Assembly (NCBI GenBank): GCA_944382125.1
Contig: CALWMV010000004.1
Location: 1-63,978, forward strand
Origin: an uncultured Lachnospiraceae bacterium
GTDB taxonomy: Bacteria > Bacillota > Clostridia > Lachnospirales > Lachnospiraceae
Direction: 5' to 3'
DNA: 63,978 nt
Shown here: one piece after another, positions 9,228-18,643 of the stretch
Layout of the letters: every line of letters begins with the position of its first letter
Numbering within the stretch: the stretch's first letter is position 1
Translations under genes and position numbers: made by a program
Notes under the pieces: model-generated
Database searches by the model: none
Seen by the model: only the letters and a program-made list of their open reading frames with translations
Told to the model about the DNA's origin: nothing

Positions 9228-10772
9228 ATGGCAAAGAAACCTGTAGTTTTGGTCATAATGGATGGCTTCGGACTCAGAGATGAAAAGGAAGGCAATGCTA
9301 TTGCCCTGGCCAAGAAGCCCAATCTTGACAGGCTTATGGCCGAGTGCCCCTTTGTAAAGGGCTATGCTTCAGGACTGGCCGTGGGACTGCCTGACGGACA
9401 GATGGGCAATTCAGAGGTCGGTCATCTTAATATGGGAGCCGGAAGGATCATCTATCAGGAGCTGACAAAGATAAGCAAATCCATAGATGACGGAGACTTT
9501 TTCACCAAGCCGGAGCTTCTGGAGGCAGTAGAAAACTGCAGGAAGAATGATTCGGCATTCCATATGATGGGACTGGTATCGGATGGAGGCGTACACAGCC
9601 ATATCACCCACATCTACGGTCTTTTGGAGCTCTGCAAGAGGGCAGGACTCAAGAAGGTCTATGTCCACTGCTTCATGGATGGAAGAGATACACCACCCGA
9701 TTCAGGAAAGGGATATATCAGAGACCTTGAGGCAAAGATGAAGGAGCTGGGTGTCGGCGAGATAGCTACCATCAGCGGCCGCTATTATGCAATGGACAGA
9801 GACAAGAACTGGGACAGGACCGTACTTGCCTATAATGCCATGACTCTCGGAGAAGGAGTGAAGGCAGAAAGTGCCGAGCAGGCCATGGAAGACAGCTATC
9901 AGAAGAAGGTTTATGATGAATTCGTGCTTCCCACTGTGATAAATAAGGATGGGAAGCCGGTAGCTGTGATCAATGACCATGATTCACTGGTATTCTTCAA
10001 CTTCAGGCCTGACAGGGCACGCCAGATGACAAGGGCATTCTGCGATGATGAATTCAGCGGATTTGAGAGACAGAAGAGGCCTGCGGTATACTTTGCATGC
10101 TTTACGGATTATGACGATACCATAAAGAACAAGCACGTGGTATTCAAGAAGGAGGAGATAAACAATACTCTTGGAGAGTATCTTGCTTCCCTTGGAAAGA
10201 CTCAGTGCAGGATAGCCGAGACAGAGAAGTATGCTCATGTGACTTTCTTCTTCAACGGAGGGATAGAGACTCCCAATGAAGGAGAAGACAGGATACTCGT
10301 TCCTTCACCCAAGGATGTGCCCACCTACGATCTGAAGCCTCAGATGAGCGCCCCCGCAGTATGTGAGAAGCTCTGCGAGGCCATAAGGAGCGGCAAGTAT
10401 GATATGATCATATGCAATTTTGCAAATCCTGACATGGTCGGACACACCGGAGTCATCCCTGCCGCGATCAAGGCCATAGAGACCATAGATGAGTGCATGG
10501 GCAAGGTTTGTGAGGCGGTAAAGGAGACCGGAGCTCAGCTCTTCATATGTGCTGACCACGGCAATGCGGATATGATGGTGGATCCTGCAAGCAAGGAGCC
10601 TTTCACCGCTCATACCACCAGCCCCGTACCCTTCATCCTTTACAATGCGGATCCGAAGTACGGACTCAGAGAGGGCGGAGTGCTGGCTGACATAGCTCCC
10701 ACACTTCTTGAGCTTATGGGACTTCCCATTCCAAAGGAGATGACGGGCAAGTCACTGCTTACCGTAAAATAA
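9228..10772 (+). CDS. gpmI: 2,3-bisphosphoglycerate-independent phosphoglycerate mutase
   Basis: GpmI interconverts 3- and 2-phosphoglycerate in glycolysis using two manganese ions and a phosphoserine intermediate. The 514-residue length is normal. Asp12 in VIMDGFG and Ser62 in NSEVGHLNMG mark the metal site and catalytic serine. The C-terminal CADHGNADMM and AHTTSPVPF segments complete the alkaline-phosphatase-like metal site. An AAAGGAAGG site is about 12 bases upstream of the ATG. It is divergent from uvrB and followed after 23 bases by a degV gene. Confidence 0.98.
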   Translation: MAKKPVVLVIMDGFGLRDEKEGNAIALAKKPNLDRLMAECPFVKGYASGLAVGLPDGQMGNSEVGHLNMGAGRIIYQELTKISKSIDDGDFFTKPELLEAVENCRKNDSAFHMMGLVSDGGVHSHITHIYGLLELCKRAGLKKVYVHCFMDGRDTPPDSGKGYIRDLEAKMKELGVGEIATISGRYYAMDRDKNWDRTVLAYNAMTLGEGVKAESAEQAMEDSYQKKVYDEFVLPTVINKDGKPVAVINDHDSLVFFNFRPDRARQMTRAFCDDEFSGFERQKRPAVYFACFTDYDDTIKNKHVVFKKEEINNTLGEYLASLGKTQCRIAETEKYAHVTFFFNGGIETPNEGEDRILVPSPKDVPTYDLKPQMSAPAVCEKLCEAIRSGKYDMIICNFANPDMVGHTGVIPAAIKAIETIDECMGKVCEAVKETGAQLFICADHGNADMMVDPASKEPFTAHTTSPVPFILYNADPKYGLREGGVLADIAPTLLELMGLPIPKEMTGKSLLTVK

Positions 10773-10795
10773 TCATCGATAAAGGCCGGTTTAAC

Positions 10796-11674
10796 ATGAA
10801 GATTGCGATTTTGACAGATACACATGGAGGCATATATCAGGAGGAAGCTGCCAGGGAGGGCTTTGAGCTTCTGCCGGCACCATTTATGGTGGACGGAGTC
10901 CAGCATCTGGAGGGTGTGGACCTCAGAGCGGATGAATTTTATGAGAAGCTGGAGAGAGGCGCAGAGGTATCTACATCTCAGCCCTCTCCCGGCGATATAA
11001 TGGATGCCTGGGACAGGATTTTAAAGGATCACGATCAGATAGTCTGCATCGGCCTTTCCTCTTCTCTCACAGGCGCCTACACCACCATGGCCATGCTCAG
11101 TGAGGAGGAGAAGTATAAGGGGAGAGTCTTCCCCGTAGACAATAATACTGTCTCTATCACCGAGAGGAAGGCCTGCTATAATGCAAAAAGGCTTATAGAA
11201 AAAGGCTATGATGGAGCGGAGATCAAGAGGATCCTGGAGGACAGCAGAAGACAGAATCTGATCTATCTGACAGTTCCTACCCTGAGCTATCTCAAAAAGG
11301 GAGGACGCATAACTCCAGCGGCGGCAGCCATAGGAACGCTCCTTCGCATCAAGCCTGTCCTTCAGATAGACGGAGGCAAGCTGGATGCCTTTGCAAAGGT
11401 CAGGACCATGTCTCAGGCTAAGGAGACGATGCTGAATGCAGCTCAGGAGGCTCTGACAGAGAGGCTTGATGATCCTGAGGGACTTGATTCAGAGATATAT
11501 ATAGTTCATTCCAAGAATAAGGAGGCAGCAGAGGAATTCCTTGCTGAAGCCAGACAAAGGTGGCCGAAGTCAAGCTTTTCCGTTGCAGAGCTTGCCCTCG
11601 CCATAGCCTGTCATACGGGCCCGGGTGTCCTTGCCATAGCAGTGGGGAGGAACCTCAGGGAGGCAAAGGAGTAA
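10796..11674 (+). CDS. DegV family fatty-acid-binding protein (first copy)
   Basis: DegV (FakB-type) proteins bind a fatty acid and present it to the kinase FakA for phospholipid synthesis. The 292-residue product shows the family pattern: ILTDTHG at the N-terminus, VSTSQPSPGD near residue 62, GLSSSLTGAY, then YLKKGGRI and HTGPGVLAIA near the end. It lies 23 bases after gpmI and is probably cotranscribed. A second paralogue is at 17562. No fakA-like (DAK) gene is in this window, so the fatty-acid role is family knowledge. Confidence 0.92.
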   Translation: MKIAILTDTHGGIYQEEAAREGFELLPAPFMVDGVQHLEGVDLRADEFYEKLERGAEVSTSQPSPGDIMDAWDRILKDHDQIVCIGLSSSLTGAYTTMAMLSEEEKYKGRVFPVDNNTVSITERKACYNAKRLIEKGYDGAEIKRILEDSRRQNLIYLTVPTLSYLKKGGRITPAAAAIGTLLRIKPVLQIDGGKLDAFAKVRTMSQAKETMLNAAQEALTERLDDPEGLDSEIYIVHSKNKEAAEEFLAEARQRWPKSSFSVAELALAIACHTGPGVLAIAVGRNLREAKE

Positions 11675-11712
11675 GCCGGATTCCGATTTTATAAAGTTTA
11701 AATACAGTTTAT

Positions 11713-14046
11713 ATGAAACGCCCTTTAGTACTTTTTTCTTTTGCGGCTTTATCCGGAGTCCTTTTCGGATTACCGGAGTCCGGGGCTTTATACAGAGCTG
11801 TATCTATCATCCTTGCATTTGCTTTTTATATCGGCAGATATATCAGGATGCACAGCAGGGGAGAAAGATCATCTCCCCTGTTTTTTCTTTTCTTGATCAC
11901 CTTACTTATCTTTTTTTCTGCTTATTTCAGAGCAAGCTTCGTAAGATCCCAATTTGATAAAAAAACTGATTTTTTCAGAGATTATGAGGCCACGAATCCG
12001 GGGCAGTTTGACTATGCCCTTTATCTTAAGGGAGAGGGGATAGACAGCGCGGAAAAGCTGGATGAAAAGTATAACGGATATAGGGGAGAGGCTCCGCTTA
12101 AAAGGCTTATGAGCAGCATCAGGGATGGACTTTCTTCCATGATCGACAGATACATGGCAAAGGAAGATGCCGGCATATATAAGGCACTGCTCCTGGGTGA
12201 CAAGAAGGATATGGATGATCAGATAAAGGATCTCTATCAGGCTTCGGGGATATCACATATAATAGCGGTCAGCGGCATGCACATATCCCTTATGGGCATG
12301 AGTGTTTTTAAGCTGCTGAGCGCCCTGAAGGCAAGACGGGGACCTGCCCTCATCGCATCATCTGCTGCGGCACTCTTTTATGCTGTGCTTACCGGTGCCT
12401 CCGGATCTGCCATGAGGGCCGTGATCATGCTGTTCTGCAGATTCCTGGCTATGGCAAGATCCAGAAGCTATGACATGGTATCATCGATAGCACTGGCACT
12501 GTTGATACTGGTCTTTGAAAGACCGTATATAGTTTTTCAGAGCGGATTTCAGCTTTCCTTTCTTGCAGTGGCCGGAATATCAGTTGTGGGCAATGAGCTT
12601 ACAGCAGCAATAGAAAGCTTCAGAGTCAACCTGGGAAGGCCCGGGGATGTCATGATGAGAAAATACACAGACAGGGAGAGCCGTCTTTCATCCCTCTGGC
12701 GTACCGTCATCTCCAATCTTTCCGTTCAGCTGGCTACTCTTCCTGCGATAGCATATCATTTCTTTGTATTCCCGATATATGGCATACTTTTGAATTTCAT
12801 AGTGATACCTTTGATGGATCTGGTCATGTATTCAGGACTGGCTGTCCTCTTGGCAGGAGCCATTGCCGACATGACGGGGCTTCAGTCTTTTGCGGCAGCT
12901 GCCGTAGCCCTTGGAGGAGCCGGACATTATATACTCAGACTTTATGAGATACTGTGTGAGCTAAGCATGAAGCTTCCATTAAGCAGCATCGTCCTTGGAA
13001 GACCCGATGGGATCCATATCTTTTTTTATTATTGTCTGATATTTCTTATCATCGGAGGCTTTCGCTTTCTTATAAAAAATGGAATAGTGCTGAGGCAGGG
13101 AGGGAAAGCAGCGGCAGTCTGCTGCATGCTGTTCTCTGCGTTCCTGCTTTTATCCACAGGCCTTCTTTATAAACGGAAAGAAGAGACGGACGGAGGGCTG
13201 GTGATAACTGCCCTTGATGTGGGGCAGGGAGACTGCTTTCTGGTGAGATGCGGTGATAAGGCCTGTCTCCTGGATGGAGGTTCTTCTTCCGAGAGTTCTG
13301 TGGGAGAGGATGTGGTGGAAAATTGTCTTCTGACCCTGGGCATCAGGGAACTGGATGCTGTATTTGTAAGTCATGCAGATGAGGATCATATAAGTGCGAT
13401 AGAATATATGCTGTCAGCGGATGGCAATATAGCCATAAAAAGACTTATCCTTCCTGCTGCAGCAAGGGAAAATGAAGAGTACGAAGAGCTGAAAAGGCTG
13501 TTTTCTGAGAGGACTGGAGGCAGCAGAATAGAGTATTCTGACGAAGGCTTCTGCATCACTATGGATAAGGCATATTTGAAGTGCATATTTGCCGGGGCCG
13601 GGGGCGAAGACATAAACCGGCATTCACCGGTGTATCTGCTTGGACATGGAGCCTTTACCATGCTTTTTACCGGGGATATGACGGAGGATGAGGAAAAGGG
13701 ATTCCATATCAGAAATGCCGGGCTCAGGGATAAGTATTACCCTTATGGGGTCACGGTGCTGAAGGTGGCCCATCACGGGAGCAGCTCGTCCAGCTCAGAT
13801 CCGATGCTCAAGGCGGTAAGGCCTGCTTATGCTCTCATATCCTATGGAAGGGATAATCCCTTTGGCCATCCCCATCCTTCAGTCACAGGCCGGCTTGAAA
13901 GATACGGGGCAGAGATCCTGAGCACGGGTGAGCTTGGAGCGGTGACCATATCCACTGACGGAGAGTATATATCAATAAATACCTTCCTTGACGGAGAAGC
14001 AGAACAGGAGCAGGGAAAACAAGGCGATGAAAGAGGAAAAAAATAA
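11713..14046 (+). CDS. comEC: ComEC/Rec2 DNA uptake channel
   Basis: ComEC forms the membrane channel for single-stranded DNA during natural transformation. The 777-residue product has two N-terminal membrane helices and a ComEC core with many membrane segments (about 140-460, including SGMHISLMG). It ends in a metallo-beta-lactamase-like domain (TALDVGQGDCFLV ... SHADEDHISA ... KVAHHGSSSS). HADEDH supplies the metal ligands expected for nuclease activity. All three parts are intact. The ATG has no convincing ribosome binding site, so the start is less certain than the gene. comEA is not in the window; comEC-holA-rpsT clustering is common in Firmicutes. Confidence 0.93.
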   Translation: MKRPLVLFSFAALSGVLFGLPESGALYRAVSIILAFAFYIGRYIRMHSRGERSSPLFFLFLITLLIFFSAYFRASFVRSQFDKKTDFFRDYEATNPGQFDYALYLKGEGIDSAEKLDEKYNGYRGEAPLKRLMSSIRDGLSSMIDRYMAKEDAGIYKALLLGDKKDMDDQIKDLYQASGISHIIAVSGMHISLMGMSVFKLLSALKARRGPALIASSAAALFYAVLTGASGSAMRAVIMLFCRFLAMARSRSYDMVSSIALALLILVFERPYIVFQSGFQLSFLAVAGISVVGNELTAAIESFRVNLGRPGDVMMRKYTDRESRLSSLWRTVISNLSVQLATLPAIAYHFFVFPIYGILLNFIVIPLMDLVMYSGLAVLLAGAIADMTGLQSFAAAAVALGGAGHYILRLYEILCELSMKLPLSSIVLGRPDGIHIFFYYCLIFLIIGGFRFLIKNGIVLRQGGKAAAVCCMLFSAFLLLSTGLLYKRKEETDGGLVITALDVGQGDCFLVRCGDKACLLDGGSSSESSVGEDVVENCLLTLGIRELDAVFVSHADEDHISAIEYMLSADGNIAIKRLILPAAARENEEYEELKRLFSERTGGSRIEYSDEGFCITMDKAYLKCIFAGAGGEDINRHSPVYLLGHGAFTMLFTGDMTEDEEKGFHIRNAGLRDKYYPYGVTVLKVAHHGSSSSSSDPMLKAVRPAYALISYGRDNPFGHPHPSVTGRLERYGAEILSTGELGAVTISTDGEYISINTFLDGEAEQEQGKQGDERGKK

Positions 14047-14069
14047 GCCGATAAAAGGGGAAAAACAGC

Positions 14070-14098
14070 TTGACATCCTTTGCTTAAATATATAAAAT
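14070..14098 (+). promoter_or_regulatory. Promoter of rpsT
   Basis: TTGACA (14070-14075) and TAAAAT (14093-14098) are spaced 17 bases apart, with the start predicted near 14105 and a leader of about 70 bases before rpsT. The leader could host S20 autoregulation, but no specific site is evident. Confidence 0.7.
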
Positions 14099-14177
14099 AC
14101 TTAAGAATGTTTGCACGAACTGTCCGTGTCCGGTATTGGTGGAAACAGATACTATTTGAAGAAGGAGGTGTCGCTAA

Positions 14178-14441
14178 ATGGCTAATATCAAGTCAGCTAA
14201 GAAGAGGATAATCGTAGCTGAGACAAGAGCTGCCCGTAACAAGGCTATCAGGTCAAGGGTAAAGACCTTTGTAAAGAAAGTACATGCAGCGATAGAGACC
14301 GGTGACAAGGCTGCTGCCGCTGAGGCTCTCAGAGTTGCTGCTTCCGAGATAAACAGAGCTGAGTCTAAGGGTGTTTATCATGCCAACACAGCCTCAAGAA
14401 AAGTATCCAGACTTTCCAAGGCAGTGGCTTCCATGGAGTGA
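14178..14441 (+). CDS. rpsT: 30S ribosomal protein S20
   Basis: S20 binds 16S rRNA early in 30S assembly. The 87-residue Lys/Arg/Ala-rich sequence beginning [10 protein letters not shown] and containing [14 protein letters not shown] is typical and full length. AGGAGG is placed well before the ATG. It has its own promoter and terminator and faces holA tail to tail. CGT arginine codons appear here more than in neighbouring genes, consistent with high expression. Confidence 0.98.
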   Translation: MANIKSAKKRIIVAETRAARNKAIRSRVKTFVKKVHAAIETGDKAAAAEALRVAASEINRAESKGVYHANTASRKVSRLSKAVASME

Positions 14442-14471
14442 TAGATCCATAGAAACGGACTTAATAAAACG

Positions 14472-14501
14472 ACCGACGGAGTGACCCACCGTCGGTTTTT
14501 T
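14472..14501 (+). terminator. Terminator of rpsT
   Basis: ACCGACGG (14472-14479) pairs with CCGTCGGT (14489-14496), followed by a run of T. It lies between convergent rpsT and holA. Confidence 0.85.
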
Positions 14502-14535
14502 ATTGGAAAGGACCAGGCAGAGCTCCAGAGGGACC

Positions 14536-15516
14536 TCAGGCTGCCAGCAGGAGTTCCAGGGCGATGCGGTCCGTCATATCTCCCAGCTTTATCCTGGTCT
14601 CAAGTTCTGCCGCAAGCTCCATATAGCTGCGGGCTTTTTCCGGACTGAAGCCGGAGGCTTCCTTTTTGAGCTTACGAAGCTGCCAGTCACTGAGTCCGGT
14701 CACGGCCTGTATCTCCTGATCACTGAAGGAATCCCGCTGCATGGAACGCAGCACGAATACATTATTGAACTGCTTTTCCAGCAGGTAAAGCACCCGTCCA
14801 GGAGGTACCTTAAGGGAAAGCATATCCTCAAAAAGCCTGAGGGCATAGGCCGTGTCTCCTGAGAGCTTGGCTGAGATCATATCAAACACCTTATCGCTCA
14901 GGGATCTGGAGCAGATGCTTTCAATATCGCTGCGTCTGAGCCGGAAGGGGCGCTCATCATAGAGATGATAGCAGATGAGCTTTTCCAGCTCAGTATCCAG
15001 ATTGAGCATGTCATAGCCGCAGAGCTCCATTAGATAAGCGAGATCCCTCCCGTCCATGGTGAAGCCTTCCTTTTCAAGCCTCTGAAGGGCCCATCTTCGT
15101 ATATCCGATCTGATCTTGTCAGAACGCTTATAATCCCTGACATCAGCATTGTCAAAATCAAATATCTCCCCATCCTTTTTAAAAAGCTTAAAAAGCTTTC
15201 CATTCTTATCTACTGCGGATTCAAAAAAAATGATCACGGTGGTATCGGGAAGCGATGACAGCCCGGAAAGGAGCTCCTCATCCGAGCTCCCCTTGAAGAA
15301 ACCGGTGTCTTCCAGATATATCACGCGGCGGGGCTCCGCAAAGGGAAGAGTCTGGGCAAGTCTCAGGACCTCATCCTTATCGGTGCCTTTTCCGGAGAAG
15401 GAATTGAAATTCATGCTGCCTTCAGTTCCAAGCTCCTTAAAAAGCCTGTCTCTTTTCTGTTCCATGAGATAGGTCTCTGCACCGCATATCAGGTTAAGGT
15501 TTCTGATTTTATCCAT
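14536..15516 (-). CDS. holA: DNA polymerase III subunit delta
   Basis: HolA is the wrench of the clamp loader: it opens the DnaN sliding clamp and works with tau/gamma (DnaX) and delta-prime. The 326-residue product has the family pattern: LICGAETYLMEQKRDRL at the N-terminus, RRVIYLEDTGFFKG for the second strand of domain I, a helical C-terminal collar domain and WQLRKLKKEA. The length is normal. It is divergent from lepA with about 80 bases between starts, and convergent with rpsT. Confidence 0.95.
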   Translation of the reverse strand: MDKIRNLNLICGAETYLMEQKRDRLFKELGTEGSMNFNSFSGKGTDKDEVLRLAQTLPFAEPRRVIYLEDTGFFKGSSDEELLSGLSSLPDTTVIIFFESAVDKNGKLFKLFKKDGEIFDFDNADVRDYKRSDKIRSDIRRWALQRLEKEGFTMDGRDLAYLMELCGYDMLNLDTELEKLICYHLYDERPFRLRRSDIESICSRSLSDKVFDMISAKLSGDTAYALRLFEDMLSLKVPPGRVLYLLEKQFNNVFVLRSMQRDSFSDQEIQAVTGLSDWQLRKLKKEASGFSPEKARSYMELAAELETRIKLGDMTDRIALELLLAA

Positions 15517-15595
15517 ACCCGGATTTTACAGCATGGAAAAGATAAACTCAAGCCGATTGTTGCTATGACCGGGGAATTTTGATATTATTATCATT

Positions 15596-17413
15596 ATGTC
15601 GGAGAATATAAGTCAAAATAAAATACGTAACTTCTGCATCATAGCCCATATAGACCATGGAAAGTCTACATTGGCTGACCGTATCATCGAGATGACCGGC
15701 CTCCTTACCCAGAGGGAGATGCAGGCCCAGGTCCTTGACAACATGGACCTGGAAAGAGAAAGAGGAATAACCATCAAGGCTCAGACCGTGCGTACCGTAT
15801 ATAAGGCTGATGACGGAGAAGAATATATCTTCAACCTTATAGATACTCCCGGGCATGTGGATTTCAATTATGAGGTCTCCAGATCCCTTGCAGCCTGTGA
15901 CGGTGCCATACTGGTGGTGGATGCGGCCCAGGGCATAGAGGCCCAGACCCTGGCCAATGTTTATCTTGCCCTGGATCATGGACTGGAGGTATTTCCTGTC
16001 ATAAATAAGATAGACCTGCCCAGTGCAGACCCTGAGAGGGTCGCTTCGGAGATCGAGGATGTCATAGGCCTTGAGGCCCATGATGCTCCCAGGATATCTG
16101 CAAAGACCGGGGAAAACGTCCACGACGTGCTGGAGATGATAGTAAAGAAGATCCCGGCGCCTGCCGGAGACAGTGAAGCTCCCTTAAGGGCCCTGATCTT
16201 TGACTCCGTATACGATCAGTATAAGGGCGTCATAGTGTTCTGCCGTGTAAAGGAGGGTACCATCAGGAAGGGCATGCCCATCAGGATGATGGCCACGGGA
16301 GCAGAGTATGATGTGGTGGAAGTCGGATACTTCGGAGCGGGAAGATTCATTCCCTGCGATGAGCTTTCAGCCGGTATGGTCGGCTATGTGACAGCCAGCA
16401 TCAAAAATATCCAGACCACTGAAGTGGGAGATACCATAACCGAAAGGGAGAGGCCCGCAGCAGAGCCGCTTCCCGGATATAAAAAGGTGACTTCCATGGT
16501 ATACTGCGGTATCTATCCCGCAGATGGAGCAAAGTATCCCGACCTTCGGGATGCCCTGGAAAAGCTCAAGCTCAATGATGCTTCACTATTTTATGAGCCC
16601 GAGACCTCTGTGGCCCTTGGCTTCGGATTCAGATGCGGATTTCTGGGACTCCTTCATCTGGACATAATCCAGGAACGTCTGGAAAGAGAATACAATCTGG
16701 ATCTTGTGACCACGGCGCCCTCAGTTATCTATAAGGTACATAAGACCAACGGCGAGGTCATAGACCTGACCAATCCTACCAATCTGCCGGACCCTTCCCT
16801 GATAGACTACATGGAGGAGCCGATAGTGGATGCGGAGATCATGGTGACCACGGAATTCGTAGGACCTATCATGAAGCTCTGCCAGGAGAGACGGGGCGTA
16901 TATAAGAGCATGGAGTATATAGAGGAGACCAGAGCCATCCTCAATTATGAGCTTCCTCTCAATGAGATCATATATGATTTCTTTGATGCCCTCAAATCCA
17001 GGAGCCGCGGCTACGCCTCCTTTGACTATACCCTTAAGGGATACAAGCCCTCAAAGCTGGTAAAGCTGGATATACTGGTGAACAGGGAAGAGGTGGATGC
17101 CCTTTCCTTCATAGTATTTGCGGATTCTGCCTATGACAGGGGACGCCGTATGTGCGAGAAGCTCAAGGAGGAGATCCCCAGGCAGCAGTTCGAGATACCG
17201 ATACAGGCAGCCATAGGCGGAAAGATCATAGCCAGGGAGACCATCAAGGCCCTGCGGAAGGATGTGCTGGCCAAGTGCTACGGAGGAGACGTTTCCCGTA
17301 AGAAGAAGCTCCTTGAGAAGCAGAAGGAAGGCAAGAAGCGTATGCGTCAGATCGGAAATGTGACCATACCTCAGCAGGCCTTCATGAGCGTGCTCAAGCT
17401 GGATGATGAATAA
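15596..17413 (+). CDS. lepA: Elongation factor 4 (LepA) GTPase
   Basis: LepA is a ribosome-bound GTPase that acts in translation under stress and in ribosome biogenesis. The 605-residue product has [13 protein letters not shown] (P-loop, about 16-28), [14 protein letters not shown] and the LepA-specific C-terminal domain ending near KLDDE. The length is standard. The ribosome binding site is weak (GGGGAA about 18 bases upstream), so the start rests on homology. It lies upstream of the hemW-hrcA region, as in many Firmicutes. Confidence 0.98.
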   Translation: MSENISQNKIRNFCIIAHIDHGKSTLADRIIEMTGLLTQREMQAQVLDNMDLERERGITIKAQTVRTVYKADDGEEYIFNLIDTPGHVDFNYEVSRSLAACDGAILVVDAAQGIEAQTLANVYLALDHGLEVFPVINKIDLPSADPERVASEIEDVIGLEAHDAPRISAKTGENVHDVLEMIVKKIPAPAGDSEAPLRALIFDSVYDQYKGVIVFCRVKEGTIRKGMPIRMMATGAEYDVVEVGYFGAGRFIPCDELSAGMVGYVTASIKNIQTTEVGDTITERERPAAEPLPGYKKVTSMVYCGIYPADGAKYPDLRDALEKLKLNDASLFYEPETSVALGFGFRCGFLGLLHLDIIQERLEREYNLDLVTTAPSVIYKVHKTNGEVIDLTNPTNLPDPSLIDYMEEPIVDAEIMVTTEFVGPIMKLCQERRGVYKSMEYIEETRAILNYELPLNEIIYDFFDALKSRSRGYASFDYTLKGYKPSKLVKLDILVNREEVDALSFIVFADSAYDRGRRMCEKLKEEIPRQQFEIPIQAAIGGKIIARETIKALRKDVLAKCYGGDVSRKKKLLEKQKEGKKRMRQIGNVTIPQQAFMSVLKLDDE

Positions 17414-17428
17414 CAGAAAGCAGATCGG

Positions 17429-17487
17429 AAATGACAAATTATCGATATTCTGTCAAAAGTGACGTTTTATTGATATTTTGTCATTTT
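17429..17487. repeat. Imperfect long inverted repeat after lepA
   Basis: The 20 bases at 17429-17448 and those at 17468-17487 are inverted copies with 17 matches (core TGACAAAttATCGATA versus its complement). The second arm runs into TTTTTGTTTT. It could end the lepA transcript, act as an operator for the following degV gene, or do both. Confidence 0.5.
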
Positions 17488-17561
17488 TGTTTTAAAATTG
17501 ATACATATCGATTCGGATAATTGACTGTATTTCAGAAATAATATCAGCAGAGGTAATTATT

Positions 17562-18449
17562 ATGAGTGAATATATCATAAGCTGTGAATCCACGGCAGAT
17601 CTCTCGGATGAGCATTTCAGAGAGAGGGGCGTAGTATATGCCTCATTTTCCTTTACTCTTGACGGAGAATCCTATAAGGATGACTACGGAAAGAGCATGG
17701 ACATCCATGAGTTTTATGACAGGATGAGAAAGGGCTCCATGACCTCGACCTCCCAGATACCCGTACCTGAGTATGAGGAGCTGTGGCGTCCTGCCCTTGA
17801 AGCCGGAAAGGATGTATATCATCTTACTCTGTCAACGGGTATCTCCGGTACATATAATTCAGCCTGCATAGCTGCTGAGGAACTCAGGGCGGAGTTTCCG
17901 GACAGAAAGATATTTGTCACGGACTCACTTACGGCTTCCTCGGGCTTCGGCATGCTGGTGGATATCGCCTGCGACAAAAGGGATGAAGGCCTTTCCATCG
18001 AGGAACTGGATAAATACATTACAGCCATAAGAGGAAAGAACAATGCCTGGTTCTTTACCGATGACCTGACCTATCTCTTCAGGGGAGGCAGGGTATCCAG
18101 GACAGCCTTCGTGCTGGGCACGGCACTTAAGGTCTGCCCCCTGCTTCGGGTGGATGCCAATGGAAAGCTGGTGCCTGCGGCAAAGCTGAGGGGGACCAGG
18201 AAGGTGATAGAGGCCTGTGCTGCCAGGATGATTGAAAGGGCTGAGGGAGGAGAGGAGTATGACGGATACTGCTACATCTCCCATTCTGAGGCTGACGAGG
18301 AAGTGGAGGCTCTCAAGGAGATCCTCGTGAAGCATTTCCCCAATATCAAGGGCGGCATAAAAGTCTTCAATATAGGTACGGTCATAGGCTCCCACACGGG
18401 CCCCGGAACGGTGGCTCTGTTCTTCATGGGCAAGGATAAGGAGGGCTGA
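17562..18449 (+). CDS. DegV family fatty-acid-binding protein (second copy)
   Basis: The product has 295 residues with the DegV signature: CESTADLSDEHF at the N-terminus, TSTSQIPVPEY, LSTGISGTYNSA, LFRGGRVSRT and IGSHTGPGTVALFF near the end. It differs clearly from the copy at 10796, so the two may prefer different fatty acids, as FakB1 and FakB2 do. The gene stands alone between the inverted repeat after lepA and the 3D-domain gene. The ribosome binding site AGAGGT lies about 10 bases before the ATG. Confidence 0.93.
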   Translation: MSEYIISCESTADLSDEHFRERGVVYASFSFTLDGESYKDDYGKSMDIHEFYDRMRKGSMTSTSQIPVPEYEELWRPALEAGKDVYHLTLSTGISGTYNSACIAAEELRAEFPDRKIFVTDSLTASSGFGMLVDIACDKRDEGLSIEELDKYITAIRGKNNAWFFTDDLTYLFRGGRVSRTAFVLGTALKVCPLLRVDANGKLVPAAKLRGTRKVIEACAARMIERAEGGEEYDGYCYISHSEADEEVEALKEILVKHFPNIKGGIKVFNIGTVIGSHTGPGTVALFFMGKDKEG

Positions 18450-18512
18450 CGTCCATTTCTCCACAGTCAGGATAAAAATACCGGCCTGGTGACGAAACAG
18501 GAGGGAAAAAGC

Positions 18513-18571
18513 TTACGAAAGCTTTACGAAATCCCCACTTTGCTTGACTTAAGGCAGAGGATTGGTATATC
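18513..18571 (+). promoter_or_regulatory. Promoter and tandem TTACGAAA repeats before the 3D-domain gene
   Basis: TTGACT (18544-18549) and TATATC (18566-18571) form a promoter with a 16-base spacer. Just upstream, TTACGAAA occurs at 18513-18520 and again at 18524-18531, 11 bases apart (one helical turn). A third ACGAAA is at 18492-18497. Direct repeats at this spacing upstream of a -35 are typical of response-regulator sites; the regulator is not identified. Confidence 0.5.
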
Positions 18572-18643
18572 TTTGAATCAGATCAGAGATATATCTTCAG
18601 GGCCGGTGTTTTTTGCGGCCTGATTTAAGGAGGATCTGGCTTG

